Under the pieces are notes generated by a model. It did no database searches and was not told the origin of the DNA. It was given only the letters and a program-made list of their open reading frames with translations. From Rhizobium sp. P40RR-XXII (GTDB lineage: Bacteria > Pseudomonadota > Alphaproteobacteria > Rhizobiales > Rhizobiaceae): a DNA stretch of 64,000 nt. The position numbers and the translations under genes were made by a program. Every line of letters starts with the position of its first letter. Within the stretch, counting starts at the first letter, position 1. The stretch spans positions 124,001 to 188,000 of the forward strand of contig NZ_JABAII010000004.1 in assembly GCF_012641405.1 (NCBI RefSeq), given 5' to 3'. Shown piece after piece: positions 8,533 through 16,221 of the stretch.

Positions 8533-9612
8533 CTACAAAGTCACGCCATCCGGGCCAAACAGGTGGCAGCGCTCGGGATCGATATGGATGCTGACCGCTT
8601 CTCCGGCGCGGATGGCCTGCTGGTCCTCCAGCGCGACCGTCAGCGCCTGACCGCCGTGCAGCGTGACGTAGAGGATCGTCTGGCCGCCCAAATGCTCGAC
8701 GAGATCGACGCGGGCATCGCCGAGCGCCAGGCCGCGATCGCCAACGTTCAGATGTTCCGGGCGTGCGCCGAGGGTCACGGGCTGTCCGGGCTGGAGGCTG
8801 CCCAGCCGGCGCGGCAGGCGCACCGTCTGGCCGGCGAGATCGATGACGGCGGACCCATCATCGGAGGCGACGACCTTCGCATCGAGGAAGTTCATTTTCG
8901 GCGAGCCGATGAAGCCGGCGACGAACTTGTTCGTCGGCTTGTTGTAGAGCTCAAGCGGTGCGCCGACCTGCTCGATCTTGCCGCCGTTGAGAACCACAAT
9001 CTTGTCGGCCATGGTCATGGCTTCGGTCTGATCGTGGGTGACGTAGATCATGGTGTTGCCGAGCCGCTGGTGCAGGCGGGCGATCTCGACGCGCATCTGC
9101 ACGCGCAGCTCGGCGTCGAGGTTCGAAAGCGGCTCGTCGAAGAGGAAGATGTTGGGCTCGCGCACGATGGCGCGGCCAATCGCGACACGCTGGCGCTGGC
9201 CGCCGGAAAGCTGCTTCGGCTTGCGTTGGAGAAGCTGGGTGATCTGCAGGACCTCCGCCGCTTTTTCGACGCGCGGATGGATCTCCTGCTTCTTCATGCC
9301 GGCGGTTTCGAGGCCGAAAGCAAGATTCTTGTAGACGGTCATATGCGGGTAGAGCGCATAGGACTGGAAGACCATGGCGATGCCGCGCTTTGAGGCGGGG
9401 ACATCGTTCATGCGACTGCCATCGAGATAGAGCCCGCCGCCGGAAATCGGCTCCAGCCCGGCGATCATGCGCAAGAGCGTGGACTTGCCGCAGCCGGAGG
9501 GGCCGACGAAGACGGTGAATTCCCCCGGTTCGATTTCCAGATCGATCCCGTGAACCACCTGAAGCTCGCCATAGCGTTTGATGACTTTCTGCAGCGATAC
9601 GCTTGTCGCCAT
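8533..9612 (-). CDS. sugar ABC transporter ATP-binding protein (UgpC/MalK type)
   Basis: A 359-aa ATPase with Walker A GPSGCGKST (residues 37-45), signature LSGGQRQRV, Walker B IFLFDEP and the H-loop THDQTEA, followed by the C-terminal MalK-type regulatory domain. The ATG at 9612 is preceded by AAGGAGGAAG and matches the family N-terminus; the frame stays open upstream but with unrelated residues. It is the last gene of the minus-strand operon 14967 to 8533 and energises the permeases at 11834 and 12711. All catalytic motifs are intact, so it can work as a homodimer. Confidence 0.9.
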   Translation of the reverse strand: MATSVSLQKVIKRYGELQVVHGIDLEIEPGEFTVFVGPSGCGKSTLLRMIAGLEPISGGGLYLDGSRMNDVPASKRGIAMVFQSYALYPHMTVYKNLAFGLETAGMKKQEIHPRVEKAAEVLQITQLLQRKPKQLSGGQRQRVAIGRAIVREPNIFLFDEPLSNLDAELRVQMRVEIARLHQRLGNTMIYVTHDQTEAMTMADKIVVLNGGKIEQVGAPLELYNKPTNKFVAGFIGSPKMNFLDAKVVASDDGSAVIDLAGQTVRLPRRLGSLQPGQPVTLGARPEHLNVGDRGLALGDARVDLVEHLGGQTILYVTLHGGQALTVALEDQQAIRAGEAVSIHIDPERCHLFGPDGVTL

Positions 9613-9656
9613 GGGTGCTTCCTCCTTATTGGTCCTGATGGCTCGCGGGGCAACGT

Positions 9657-10727
9657 TCATGACGGCCTCCAGCTCTTGTATTTCTTGGCTTCCGGCCCGA
9701 CGGGAAAGCGGACTTCGGCGCGGGTTTCCGACGATTCGTAGAATGCGGTGACCAGTTCCAGCGCCTGGCGGGCATCGGCCGTCGTCACCGGCAGCGGTCC
9801 GCCCGATACCAGTGCTTCGTGGAACAGCTTCATCTGCGTATTGAAACGATTCGGAATCGCCGACCAATCGGCGAGCAGCGCATCGATCTTCGCGCCGATC
9901 TCGTCATTGGCGGGGACGATCTTCCAAGGGTCCTGGCCGGGGCTGTAGGGCTCGTGGTTGCTTTCGATCAGGACGTTTTCGAAGGCGAGGCGCAAGCGGC
10001 TGATCTGCTCCTGTGAGCCGAGCGTGGCGCTGATGGTGGCAAGCGCGCCGTTTTCCATCAGTAGGCTGGCGCTGGCGCAGTCCTCCACCTCGATATCGTT
10101 GACCCTTGTCGCAACGCGGCCGAAAAGGCCCGCGATCGGCCCCATCAGGTAGGTCAACATGTCATGCAGATGGATGGAGTGCGTCATCAGCACGCCGCCG
10201 AGTTCGGTATCCCATTTGCCGCGCCAGGGAACCGCATAATAATCGGCGCCGCGAACCCAATGGGTCTCGGAGGTCGCGACATAGGGCTTGCCGGCAATGC
10301 CTGAAGCGATGATGCGCTTGGCCTTCTGGATGCCGTCGCCATAGCGATACTGGAAGATCGGCATCAGCCGGCCTTTGGCTGTCTTCTCGGCCGCGATGAC
10401 GGCGTCGACATCGGCGAGCGAACCGACGAGCGGTTTTTCGCAGACCACATGTTTGCCGGCGGCAAGCGCCTGCATGATCAGCTGGAAATGCGAGCCGGGC
10501 GGCGTGCAGATGTCGATAATGTCGATATCGGGCATGTTCAGGACTTCGGAGAAATCCTTGAGGCGCCTGCGGATGCCGAATTCGTCACCGACGGCGTTCA
10601 GGCGCTCCTCATTGAGATCGCAGAGAACGGCGACCTCGAAACGGTCTGAATGCGGCAGATAGCCTTCGACGATGTGGGATCGGCCGATGCCGAGGCCGAT
10701 GATCGCGACTTTCTTGATGTCGGACAT
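9657..10727 (-). CDS. Gfo/Idh/MocA family oxidoreductase
   Basis: A 356-aa NAD(P)-dependent dehydrogenase. The Rossmann fold shows GLGIGRSH near residue 11 and the EKP motif (HVVCEKPLVG) near residue 95, both hallmarks of the family; the C-terminal alpha/beta domain contains THSIHLHDML with histidines that commonly line the sugar site. The family oxidises or reduces hydroxyl groups of sugars and inositols. It lies 7 nt from a second family member (stop to start) and 44 nt before the ATPase gene, so it is part of the sugar uptake operon and should act on the imported substrate. The exact substrate cannot be read from the sequence. Confidence 0.85.
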   Translation of the reverse strand: MSDIKKVAIIGLGIGRSHIVEGYLPHSDRFEVAVLCDLNEERLNAVGDEFGIRRRLKDFSEVLNMPDIDIIDICTPPGSHFQLIMQALAAGKHVVCEKPLVGSLADVDAVIAAEKTAKGRLMPIFQYRYGDGIQKAKRIIASGIAGKPYVATSETHWVRGADYYAVPWRGKWDTELGGVLMTHSIHLHDMLTYLMGPIAGLFGRVATRVNDIEVEDCASASLLMENGALATISATLGSQEQISRLRLAFENVLIESNHEPYSPGQDPWKIVPANDEIGAKIDALLADWSAIPNRFNTQMKLFHEALVSGGPLPVTTADARQALELVTAFYESSETRAEVRFPVGPEAKKYKSWRPS

Positions 10728-10734
10728 ATCGCAA

Positions 10735-11760
10735 TTACCTTTGAATGCTGTTGAGCGATGTTGCCTCGGCGAGCGCCTGCGCCTTCAGCGCGAGCTCCAT
10801 GGCCTTAAAGCAATGTTCCTGACCCATGGCCGTTTCGGTGCGGTCTCTTATGTCGGCGGCAAGCTGGCGGCCGTAGGGCAGGTCGAAGCCGGTGCAGTCG
10901 ATATGCTGCATGCCCTTGCGATCGGTGAGGAAGAGGTGATCGGTGCCAGGGCGGCCAGCGACGTCGATATATTTGCGCAGCTCGATCGTGCCCTCGGTGC
11001 CGACAATGAAAAGGCGGCCGTCGCCCCAGGTGGAAAGCCCGTCCGGCGTGAACCAATCGACGCGGACATAGCCTGTCACGTCAGGCGTGCGCAGATGAAA
11101 ATCGCCATAATCCTGCAGGCCGGGCGTTTCGGGATTGGCGCGGTTGGACACCGTCGCAGACAGCACTTCGGCTTCAAGGGAATCTGCGAAGAATAGGAAC
11201 TGCTCGCATTGGTGCGAGGCGATGTCGGTGATGATGCCGCCATAGCGCTTGCGGTCGAAGAACCAGTCCGGCCGGGTCGGCTTGCGCAGACGGTGCGGGC
11301 CGAGGCCCGTCGTGTGAATGACCTTGCCGATGGCGCCGGCCTTGACGAGTTCGCCGGCCTTGACCGTCGATGCCGTCTCGAAATGCTCGGAATAGAGGAT
11401 GGAGACGATGCGCTTGGTCTCGGCCTGCACCTTTTTGACTTCCGCAAGCTGATCCAGCGTCACCATGCCGGGCTTGTCGAGCATCACGTCCTTGCCGTGG
11501 CGCATGGCCTCGATGGCAAGGCCGGCCCGCTCGCTGGAGATTGCGGCGCTGACGATCAGCGCGATGGAGCTGTCCTCCAGGATTTCTCTTCTGTCGGTGA
11601 CGCGTTTGGCCTGCGGAAAGCGCCCGGCGAAAGCGGCGGCGAGATCGTCTTCCACCGCATGGAAGGCGACGAGTTCGGCGCCGGCCCGCAGCATGACGTT
11701 GACCTGGCCGTAGATGTGATCGTGATTGAGGCCGATGGCGGCAAAACGCAGCGCGCTCAT
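10735..11760 (-). CDS. Gfo/Idh/MocA family oxidoreductase
   Basis: A 341-aa dehydrogenase of the same superfamily as its neighbour but clearly diverged from it. N-terminal AAIGLNHDHIYGQ replaces the glycine-rich GxGxxG loop with a GLNHDH form seen in one branch of the family; DKPGMVTLDQ (near residue 96) is the EKP-like motif with Asp for Glu. The segment GGIITDIASHQCEQFL carries the D and H expected in the catalytic region. Two dehydrogenases side by side suggest a paired oxidation and reduction, as in keto-sugar epimerisation routes; that is inference. Operon member between the permease and the other dehydrogenase. Confidence 0.82.
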   Translation of the reverse strand: MSALRFAAIGLNHDHIYGQVNVMLRAGAELVAFHAVEDDLAAAFAGRFPQAKRVTDRREILEDSSIALIVSAAISSERAGLAIEAMRHGKDVMLDKPGMVTLDQLAEVKKVQAETKRIVSILYSEHFETASTVKAGELVKAGAIGKVIHTTGLGPHRLRKPTRPDWFFDRKRYGGIITDIASHQCEQFLFFADSLEAEVLSATVSNRANPETPGLQDYGDFHLRTPDVTGYVRVDWFTPDGLSTWGDGRLFIVGTEGTIELRKYIDVAGRPGTDHLFLTDRKGMQHIDCTGFDLPYGRQLAADIRDRTETAMGQEHCFKAMELALKAQALAEATSLNSIQR

Positions 11761-11833
11761 GCGACATTTCCTTTCAATAGGTTTGTTGGTTCACAGCCCC
11801 AAATCTTGGGTATTCGGGACTGTTGGTTCTTAG

Positions 11834-12718
11834 TCAGCGTTTGAGGCCGGCGGTTGCGATGCCGTCGATCAGCAGTCTCTGGAAGAAGAGGAAGATCAGG
11901 AAGACCGGGATCAGCGACAGGCTCGACATGGCAAACAGGCTGCTCCAGTCGGAACTTCCCGTGGAATCCACGAAGGAGCGCAAGCCGAGCTGCACCGTGT
12001 ATGTGTTGATGTCCGAAAGGTAGATCAGCGGCCCGAAGAAATCGTCCCATGTCCAGATGAAGGAGAAGATGGCGGCTGTTGCCAGAACGGGAAGCGACAG
12101 TGGCAGCATGATGCGCCAATAGATGCGCCACGCGCTGCAGCCGTCCATCATCGCAGCCTCGTCCAGCTCGCGCGGAATGCCGCGGAAGAACTGCACCATC
12201 AGGAAGATGAAGAAGGCGTCGACCGCGAGAAATTTCGGCACGACGAGCGGCAGCATCGTCTTCACCCAGCCGAGCTTCAGGAAGAGGATATATTGCGGGA
12301 TCAGCGTGACGTGATAGGGCAGCATCAGCGTACCCAGCATGAGGGCGAACCAGAAATTCTTGCCCCAGAAATTCAGCCGCGCGAAGGCATAGGCCGCCAG
12401 CGAGCAGGAAATCACGTTGCCGATGACCGAGAGCATGGCGATGACGACCGAATTCCAGACGAATTTGCCGAAGGTCACCTGGCCGCCGAACCAGCCGCGG
12501 GCATAGGAACTGAAATCGAAATGCGACGGGATCAGCGATGCCGTGCCGAAGATCTCGTTTTGGTCCTTGATCGAGCCGGAGAGCATCCAAAGCAGTGGAT
12601 AGAGCATCACGATCGATGCGGCGACGAGGGCGATGTGGATGAGGACGGAGAGGAACCACGGGCGCTCGCGCGGCGGCTTCATATCCTCGGCAAAATGGGT
12701 GAGCTTCGCGTCAGTCAT
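11834..12718 (-). CDS. sugar ABC transporter permease (MalG type)
   Basis: A 294-aa inner-membrane protein with six predicted membrane segments, the first at about residues 25-45. The cytoplasmic EAA loop that docks the ATPase reads DEAAMMDGCSAWRIYWRIML. The start at 12718 overlaps the stop of the upstream permease gene by 8 nt and gives the normal MalG-type N-terminus MTDAKLTHFAEDM; an open extension further upstream is the other gene's coding region. It pairs with the permease at 12711 to form the channel for the substrate delivered by the binding protein at 13684. Confidence 0.9.
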   Translation of the reverse strand: MTDAKLTHFAEDMKPPRERPWFLSVLIHIALVAASIVMLYPLLWMLSGSIKDQNEIFGTASLIPSHFDFSSYARGWFGGQVTFGKFVWNSVVIAMLSVIGNVISCSLAAYAFARLNFWGKNFWFALMLGTLMLPYHVTLIPQYILFLKLGWVKTMLPLVVPKFLAVDAFFIFLMVQFFRGIPRELDEAAMMDGCSAWRIYWRIMLPLSLPVLATAAIFSFIWTWDDFFGPLIYLSDINTYTVQLGLRSFVDSTGSSDWSSLFAMSSLSLIPVFLIFLFFQRLLIDGIATAGLKR

Positions 12719-13679
12719 CGTAGTGGACCCAATAACGAGCGGAGAGGAAGGAGAAGGCGGTGAAGATCGCGATGATAACAACCAGAACCCAGGCCAGTGC
12801 CGAGGCATAGCCCATGCGGAAATAGCCGAAGGCTTCCTGGTAGAGATAGAGCGTGTAGAACAGCGTCGAATCGATCGGTCCGCCGGTGCCTGACGAAATC
12901 ACATAGGCCGGCGTGAAGGCCTTGAAGGCGTCGATCGTCTGGACCACGGCGTTGAAGAAAATCACAGGCGTCAGAAGCGGAAGGGTGATCTTGAAGAAGA
13001 TCCGCGCCTTAGAGGCGCCGTCGAGACTGGCGGCCTCGTAGAGATCGGTCGGTATCTGCCTGAGGCCGGCCAGGAAGATGATCATCGGCGAGCCGAACTG
13101 CCAGATGGCGAGAATGACAAGCGTATAGAGCGAATAGTCCGGATTGGATATCCAGCTCGGCCCGTTGATGCCGAAAGCGTACCAGAGCAGGGTGTTGACG
13201 ATGCCGTCGGCATCGAAGATCTGCCGCCACAGCACTGCGATCGCAACGCTGGAGCCGAGTAGCGACGGCAGGTAGAAGATGGCCCGGTAGACCGGAAGTC
13301 CCCGGATGCCGCGGTTGAGCAGCAGCGCCACCGAGAGCGCGAAGGCAAGCTTCAGCGGCACGGAGCAGACGACGTAAAACAACGTCACCTTCATCGACGA
13401 CAGGAATTTGTCGTCCGCCGTGGCGATCCGCATGTAGTTGTCCAGTCCAACCATGTTCGGCGCCTGGAGCAGATTATAGTCGGTAAAGGACAAATAGAGC
13501 GAGGCGATCGCCGGTCCGAGGGTCAGTCCGAAGAAGCCGATGAACCACGGCAGAAGGAAGAGATAGCCGGGTGCGTTGCGCGAAAACGCGCTCGGCGCCT
13601 TATAGGCGGTTTCCACGCGCAACGGCGCGCGCGCGCCGACGGCCAAGCCGCCGGCAACGCTCTTGCTGTTTGTACCCAC
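12711..13679 (-). CDS. sugar ABC transporter permease (MalF type)
   Basis: A 322-aa membrane protein. The N-terminal 35 residues are cytoplasmic, then FLLPWFIGFFGLTLGP begins the first of six membrane spans. The ATPase-docking EAA loop is YEAASLDGASKARIFFKITL. It begins 4 nt after the stop of the binding-protein gene and overlaps the second permease by 8 nt, which indicates tight translational coupling in the order binding protein, MalF-type, MalG-type, dehydrogenases, ATPase. Confidence 0.9.
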   Translation of the reverse strand: MGTNSKSVAGGLAVGARAPLRVETAYKAPSAFSRNAPGYLFLLPWFIGFFGLTLGPAIASLYLSFTDYNLLQAPNMVGLDNYMRIATADDKFLSSMKVTLFYVVCSVPLKLAFALSVALLLNRGIRGLPVYRAIFYLPSLLGSSVAIAVLWRQIFDADGIVNTLLWYAFGINGPSWISNPDYSLYTLVILAIWQFGSPMIIFLAGLRQIPTDLYEAASLDGASKARIFFKITLPLLTPVIFFNAVVQTIDAFKAFTPAYVISSGTGGPIDSTLFYTLYLYQEAFGYFRMGYASALAWVLVVIIAIFTAFSFLSARYWVHYDD

Positions 13680-13683
13680 GGTA

Positions 13684-14967
13684 TCAGCCTCGCGTAATGT
13701 TTGCTGCTGCCTGTTCGGTGAATTTCGCGCCAGCGTCCTGTGTGCTGGTTTTGCCGAATGCCGCTTCCTCGGCGATCTTTTTCAGCAGAAATGCGTTCTC
13801 GCCGGCGCCATTCGGCGGAGACGGCGGCAGTGCTCCGACACGCGGCGTCAGCCGGCCGATATAATCGACCACCTTCTTGCTTGTCTCATCCAGAGCAGGC
13901 GTCAGGAGATCGCGGATCTTCGGTGAGGCGGGAACGCCGCGCTCGACGCCGAGCGTCTTTGCGCCTTCCGGATCCTCGACCAGGTAATTGACGAAGGCGA
14001 CGGCGGCGTCCTTGTTTGCGGATGTTGCCGAAACCGACATCAGCATCGAGGGTTTCAGGTACTGGCCGGGTTTACCGCCGGCGTCGACCGGATAGGAGAC
14101 CAGATCGATCTTTTCCTTGACGAGGCCCTGAATGGCGACGAACTGGTTGGAATGAGCGTAGCTGACGGCCGCCTTCTTGGTCACGAGCATGTCGGTTTCG
14201 AGGGTCTGCTGATCCAGCGCCTGGACGTCGGCCGGCACGCAGGCGCCGATCTTGCGCATATGGCCCCAGAAATCGAACCATTCGGCCGCATCCTTGGCCT
14301 CGAAGGCCAGCTTGCCGTCGGCCGTGTAAAGCGCCTTGCCGCGCTGGCGCAGCCAGCATTCGAAGGCCGGCTCGCCGCCGCTCGCATCCGCCGTGCCGTA
14401 GAAGCCGCGCCGCTTCTTGGCGGCCGTCACCTTGGCGCAGGCATCGCCGAGCTGTTCCCAGTTCATGCCATCCTGCGGTGGCTCGACGCCGGCCTCATTC
14501 CAGGCGGCCGTATTGACGACGACCATCGAGGAATTCACGCCGAGGCTGACGCCGTAGATCTTGTTGTCGACCTTGCCGGAATCGATGTTGGCGGTACCGA
14601 AGTCCTCGATCGCCAGGCTCTTGCCGAGATAGGGCGTCATATCGAGCAGCGCGCCGCGGCGGGCATATTCGAAGATATAGCGATAATCCATCTGGATGAG
14701 GTCGGGAGCATTGCCGCCGCCGGTCTGCGTGGCGAGGCGCGTCCAGTAGCTGTCCCAGCCGAAGGATTCGCCGGCGATGGTGATATCCGGGTTCTTCGCC
14801 TGATAGGCCTTTACGGCTGCAAACGTACGGTCGCTCCGCTCCTTCGATCCCCACCAAAGAAGGCGCATCGCGGTTGCCGCATTGGCGCGTGAAAGCCCGA
14901 TACTGCTGAAAGCGAGTGTGGCTGCCATGCCCGCAAGCAATTGGCGGCGGTCGATCGTCAAACTCAT
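13684..14967 (-). CDS. extracellular sugar-binding protein of ABC transporter
   Basis: A 427-aa family 1 solute-binding protein. The N-terminus has a twin-arginine-like signal (DRRQLLAG, then a hydrophobic run ending at SRANAA near residue 30), so it is exported to the periplasm. The mature part has the usual opening MRLLWWGSKERSDRT and later LGVERGVPASPKIR. First gene of the minus-strand operon ending at 8533; the region upstream holds an operator-like palindrome (15017-15034) near its start. It shares many motifs with the orphan binding protein at 24086 (WWGS, GESxxxDxYW, LGVERGVPxSP), so the two are paralogues. Confidence 0.9.
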   Translation of the reverse strand: MSLTIDRRQLLAGMAATLAFSSIGLSRANAATAMRLLWWGSKERSDRTFAAVKAYQAKNPDITIAGESFGWDSYWTRLATQTGGGNAPDLIQMDYRYIFEYARRGALLDMTPYLGKSLAIEDFGTANIDSGKVDNKIYGVSLGVNSSMVVVNTAAWNEAGVEPPQDGMNWEQLGDACAKVTAAKKRRGFYGTADASGGEPAFECWLRQRGKALYTADGKLAFEAKDAAEWFDFWGHMRKIGACVPADVQALDQQTLETDMLVTKKAAVSYAHSNQFVAIQGLVKEKIDLVSYPVDAGGKPGQYLKPSMLMSVSATSANKDAAVAFVNYLVEDPEGAKTLGVERGVPASPKIRDLLTPALDETSKKVVDYIGRLTPRVGALPPSPPNGAGENAFLLKKIAEEAAFGKTSTQDAGAKFTEQAAANITRG

Positions 14968-15016
14968 CCTGGTCTCCTCCCCAGTGAACCGATGATTTAC
15001 GAACTGCTTTGCATGA

Positions 15017-15034
15017 TATAACTATTTGGTTACA
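15017..15034. promoter_or_regulatory. putative TetR operator upstream of the ABC operon
   Basis: The 18-mer TATAACTATTTGGTTACA matches 15 of 18 positions of the perfect palindrome at 15925-15942. It lies between the divergent binding-protein gene (start 14967) and tetR (start 15149), where a repressor of both would bind. The match to a second site on the other side of tetR makes chance unlikely. Confidence 0.6.
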
Positions 15035-15148
15035 AGTTGGATAGAAACGTGACCGCTGTCAAGCGCCAATCGCGTTACAATCAAAAACGGGGCTCAGGCG
15101 CGCTGGTGGCATCCATCGTTGCAACCCCGATCGTGAAGGAGATCGTCC

Positions 15149-15844
15149 ATGGCGGCCAGGGCGAGGCAACAGACTGAAAATACAGCACAAGCCGACGCCG
15201 ACAAGACCGTAAAGACACGGCCGGAGAAGGTATCGCGCAACCCGCAACGCACCCATGCTTCGATCCTGGAAGCGGCGACGGAAGAATTTGCCGCGCATGG
15301 CTTCGGCGGTGCCCGGGTGGATGCGATCGCCGCGCGGGCGCAGACCAACAAGCGGATGCTCTATCATTATTTCGGCGATAAGGAGGGGCTCTATCTCGCC
15401 GTGCTGGAAGCGACCTATGCGACGATCCGCAATGCCGAGAAGCAGCTCGACCTCGCGCGTCGCCATCCGGAGGAGGGAATGCGGGAACTCGCCTTGTTCA
15501 CCTGGCGGCATTTCCTCGCGCATCCCGAGTTTCTCAGCCTGCTTGCTACCGAAAATCTGCATCACGCCCATTACCTGCAACGGTCCGAGAAGGTCTCGGC
15601 CATGCATTCGCATCTTATTGACGAACTCTCGGACGTGTTACGCCGAGGCGAGGCGGACGGCATCTTTCGGCCAGCGATCGATCCAGTATCCGTCTATCTG
15701 ACGATCGCCGCGCTCGGTTTCTTCTATTTGTCGAACCGGCACACGCTGTCGACGATTTTTGCGCGCAAGCTGACAAGCCAGGATGCGCTCAATGCCTGGG
15801 GCGAACACATCGTTGCGGTCACGCTCGCTTCGATCCGGGCGTAA
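15149..15844 (+). CDS. TetR/AcrR family transcriptional regulator
   Basis: A 231-aa regulator. After a basic, unstructured N-terminal 28 residues comes the TetR helix-turn-helix: ILEAATEEFAAHGFGGARV then AIAARAQTNKRMLYHYFGDKEGLY (about residues 38-82). The C-terminal ligand domain is all-helical and of the RutR-like size. It is divergent from the sugar ABC operon and is followed by the enolase-superfamily and dehydrogenase genes. Similar 18-bp palindromes lie on both sides (15017-15034 and 15925-15942), so it probably represses both gene sets and perhaps itself. The inducer is unknown but should be the transported compound or a breakdown product. Confidence 0.88.
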   Translation: MAARARQQTENTAQADADKTVKTRPEKVSRNPQRTHASILEAATEEFAAHGFGGARVDAIAARAQTNKRMLYHYFGDKEGLYLAVLEATYATIRNAEKQLDLARRHPEEGMRELALFTWRHFLAHPEFLSLLATENLHHAHYLQRSEKVSAMHSHLIDELSDVLRRGEADGIFRPAIDPVSVYLTIAALGFFYLSNRHTLSTIFARKLTSQDALNAWGEHIVAVTLASIRA

Positions 15845-15924
15845 GGTGCCCAGAAACAGAGGCTTCGGCGCTTTCGAGAAATTTTCAAAAGATGATTGAC
15901 AAGGCCGGAGGTAACGCGCGATCT

Positions 15925-15942
15925 TGTAACCATATGGTTACA
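15925..15942. promoter_or_regulatory. perfect 18-bp palindromic operator (putative TetR site)
   Basis: TGTAACCATATGGTTACA is a perfect palindrome 80 nt after the tetR stop and about 280 nt before the enolase-superfamily gene. Its length and symmetry are typical of TetR dimers. A 15/18 copy is upstream of the divergent ABC operon, which ties the two transcription units to one regulator. Confidence 0.7.
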
Positions 15943-16006
15943 TTGCTTGAGAGAGCAAGCATTTGCTTTTCCTGATTCTGGAGGGAGTCGGGCACGGAGG
16001 ATAATC

Positions 16007-16093
16007 ATGAAGCCTGTCGTATCGACACGACTCATCGCCTGCCACAAGGCGATGCAACTGGCTGACGGTACAACTGCTTCTGCAGTGAACTAA
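16007..16093 (+). CDS. possible 28-aa small ORF or leader peptide
   Basis: An ATG with a strong ribosome-binding site (GGAGG at 15996-16000, 6 nt upstream) opens a 28-codon frame, MKPVVSTRLIACHKAMQLAD and 8 more residues, that stops just before a palindromic repeat. It sits between the operator at 15925 and the enolase-superfamily gene. It could be a leader peptide, or the intact start of a gene interrupted by the repeat; I recognise no family. The signal is the quality of the ribosome-binding site, not the protein. Confidence 0.3.
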   Translation: MKPVVSTRLIACHKAMQLADGTTASAVN

Positions 16094-16097
16094 ATAG

Positions 16098-16154
16098 TCC
16101 TCACCCCGGCCCTCTCTCCGCCCCTTCGACAAGCTCAGGGCGGGGAGAGGGCTG
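16098..16154. repeat. palindromic intergenic repeat, copy A
   Basis: An inverted repeat with arms GCCCTCTCTCCGCCC (16109-16123) and GGGCGGGGAGAGGGC (16138-16152), one mismatch, preceded by CCTCACCCC. The same end sequence (CCTCACyCTAGCCCTC) recurs at 17680 and 25448. Such REP-like elements are common between rhizobial genes. This copy is shorter than the other two and consists of a single hairpin. Confidence 0.7.
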
Positions 16155-16221
16155 ATGGGCCATGCACATTGATCCCTATGCAAATCGACTTGCCTGACAA
16201 TCACAGGAGCCGCCTAACATC

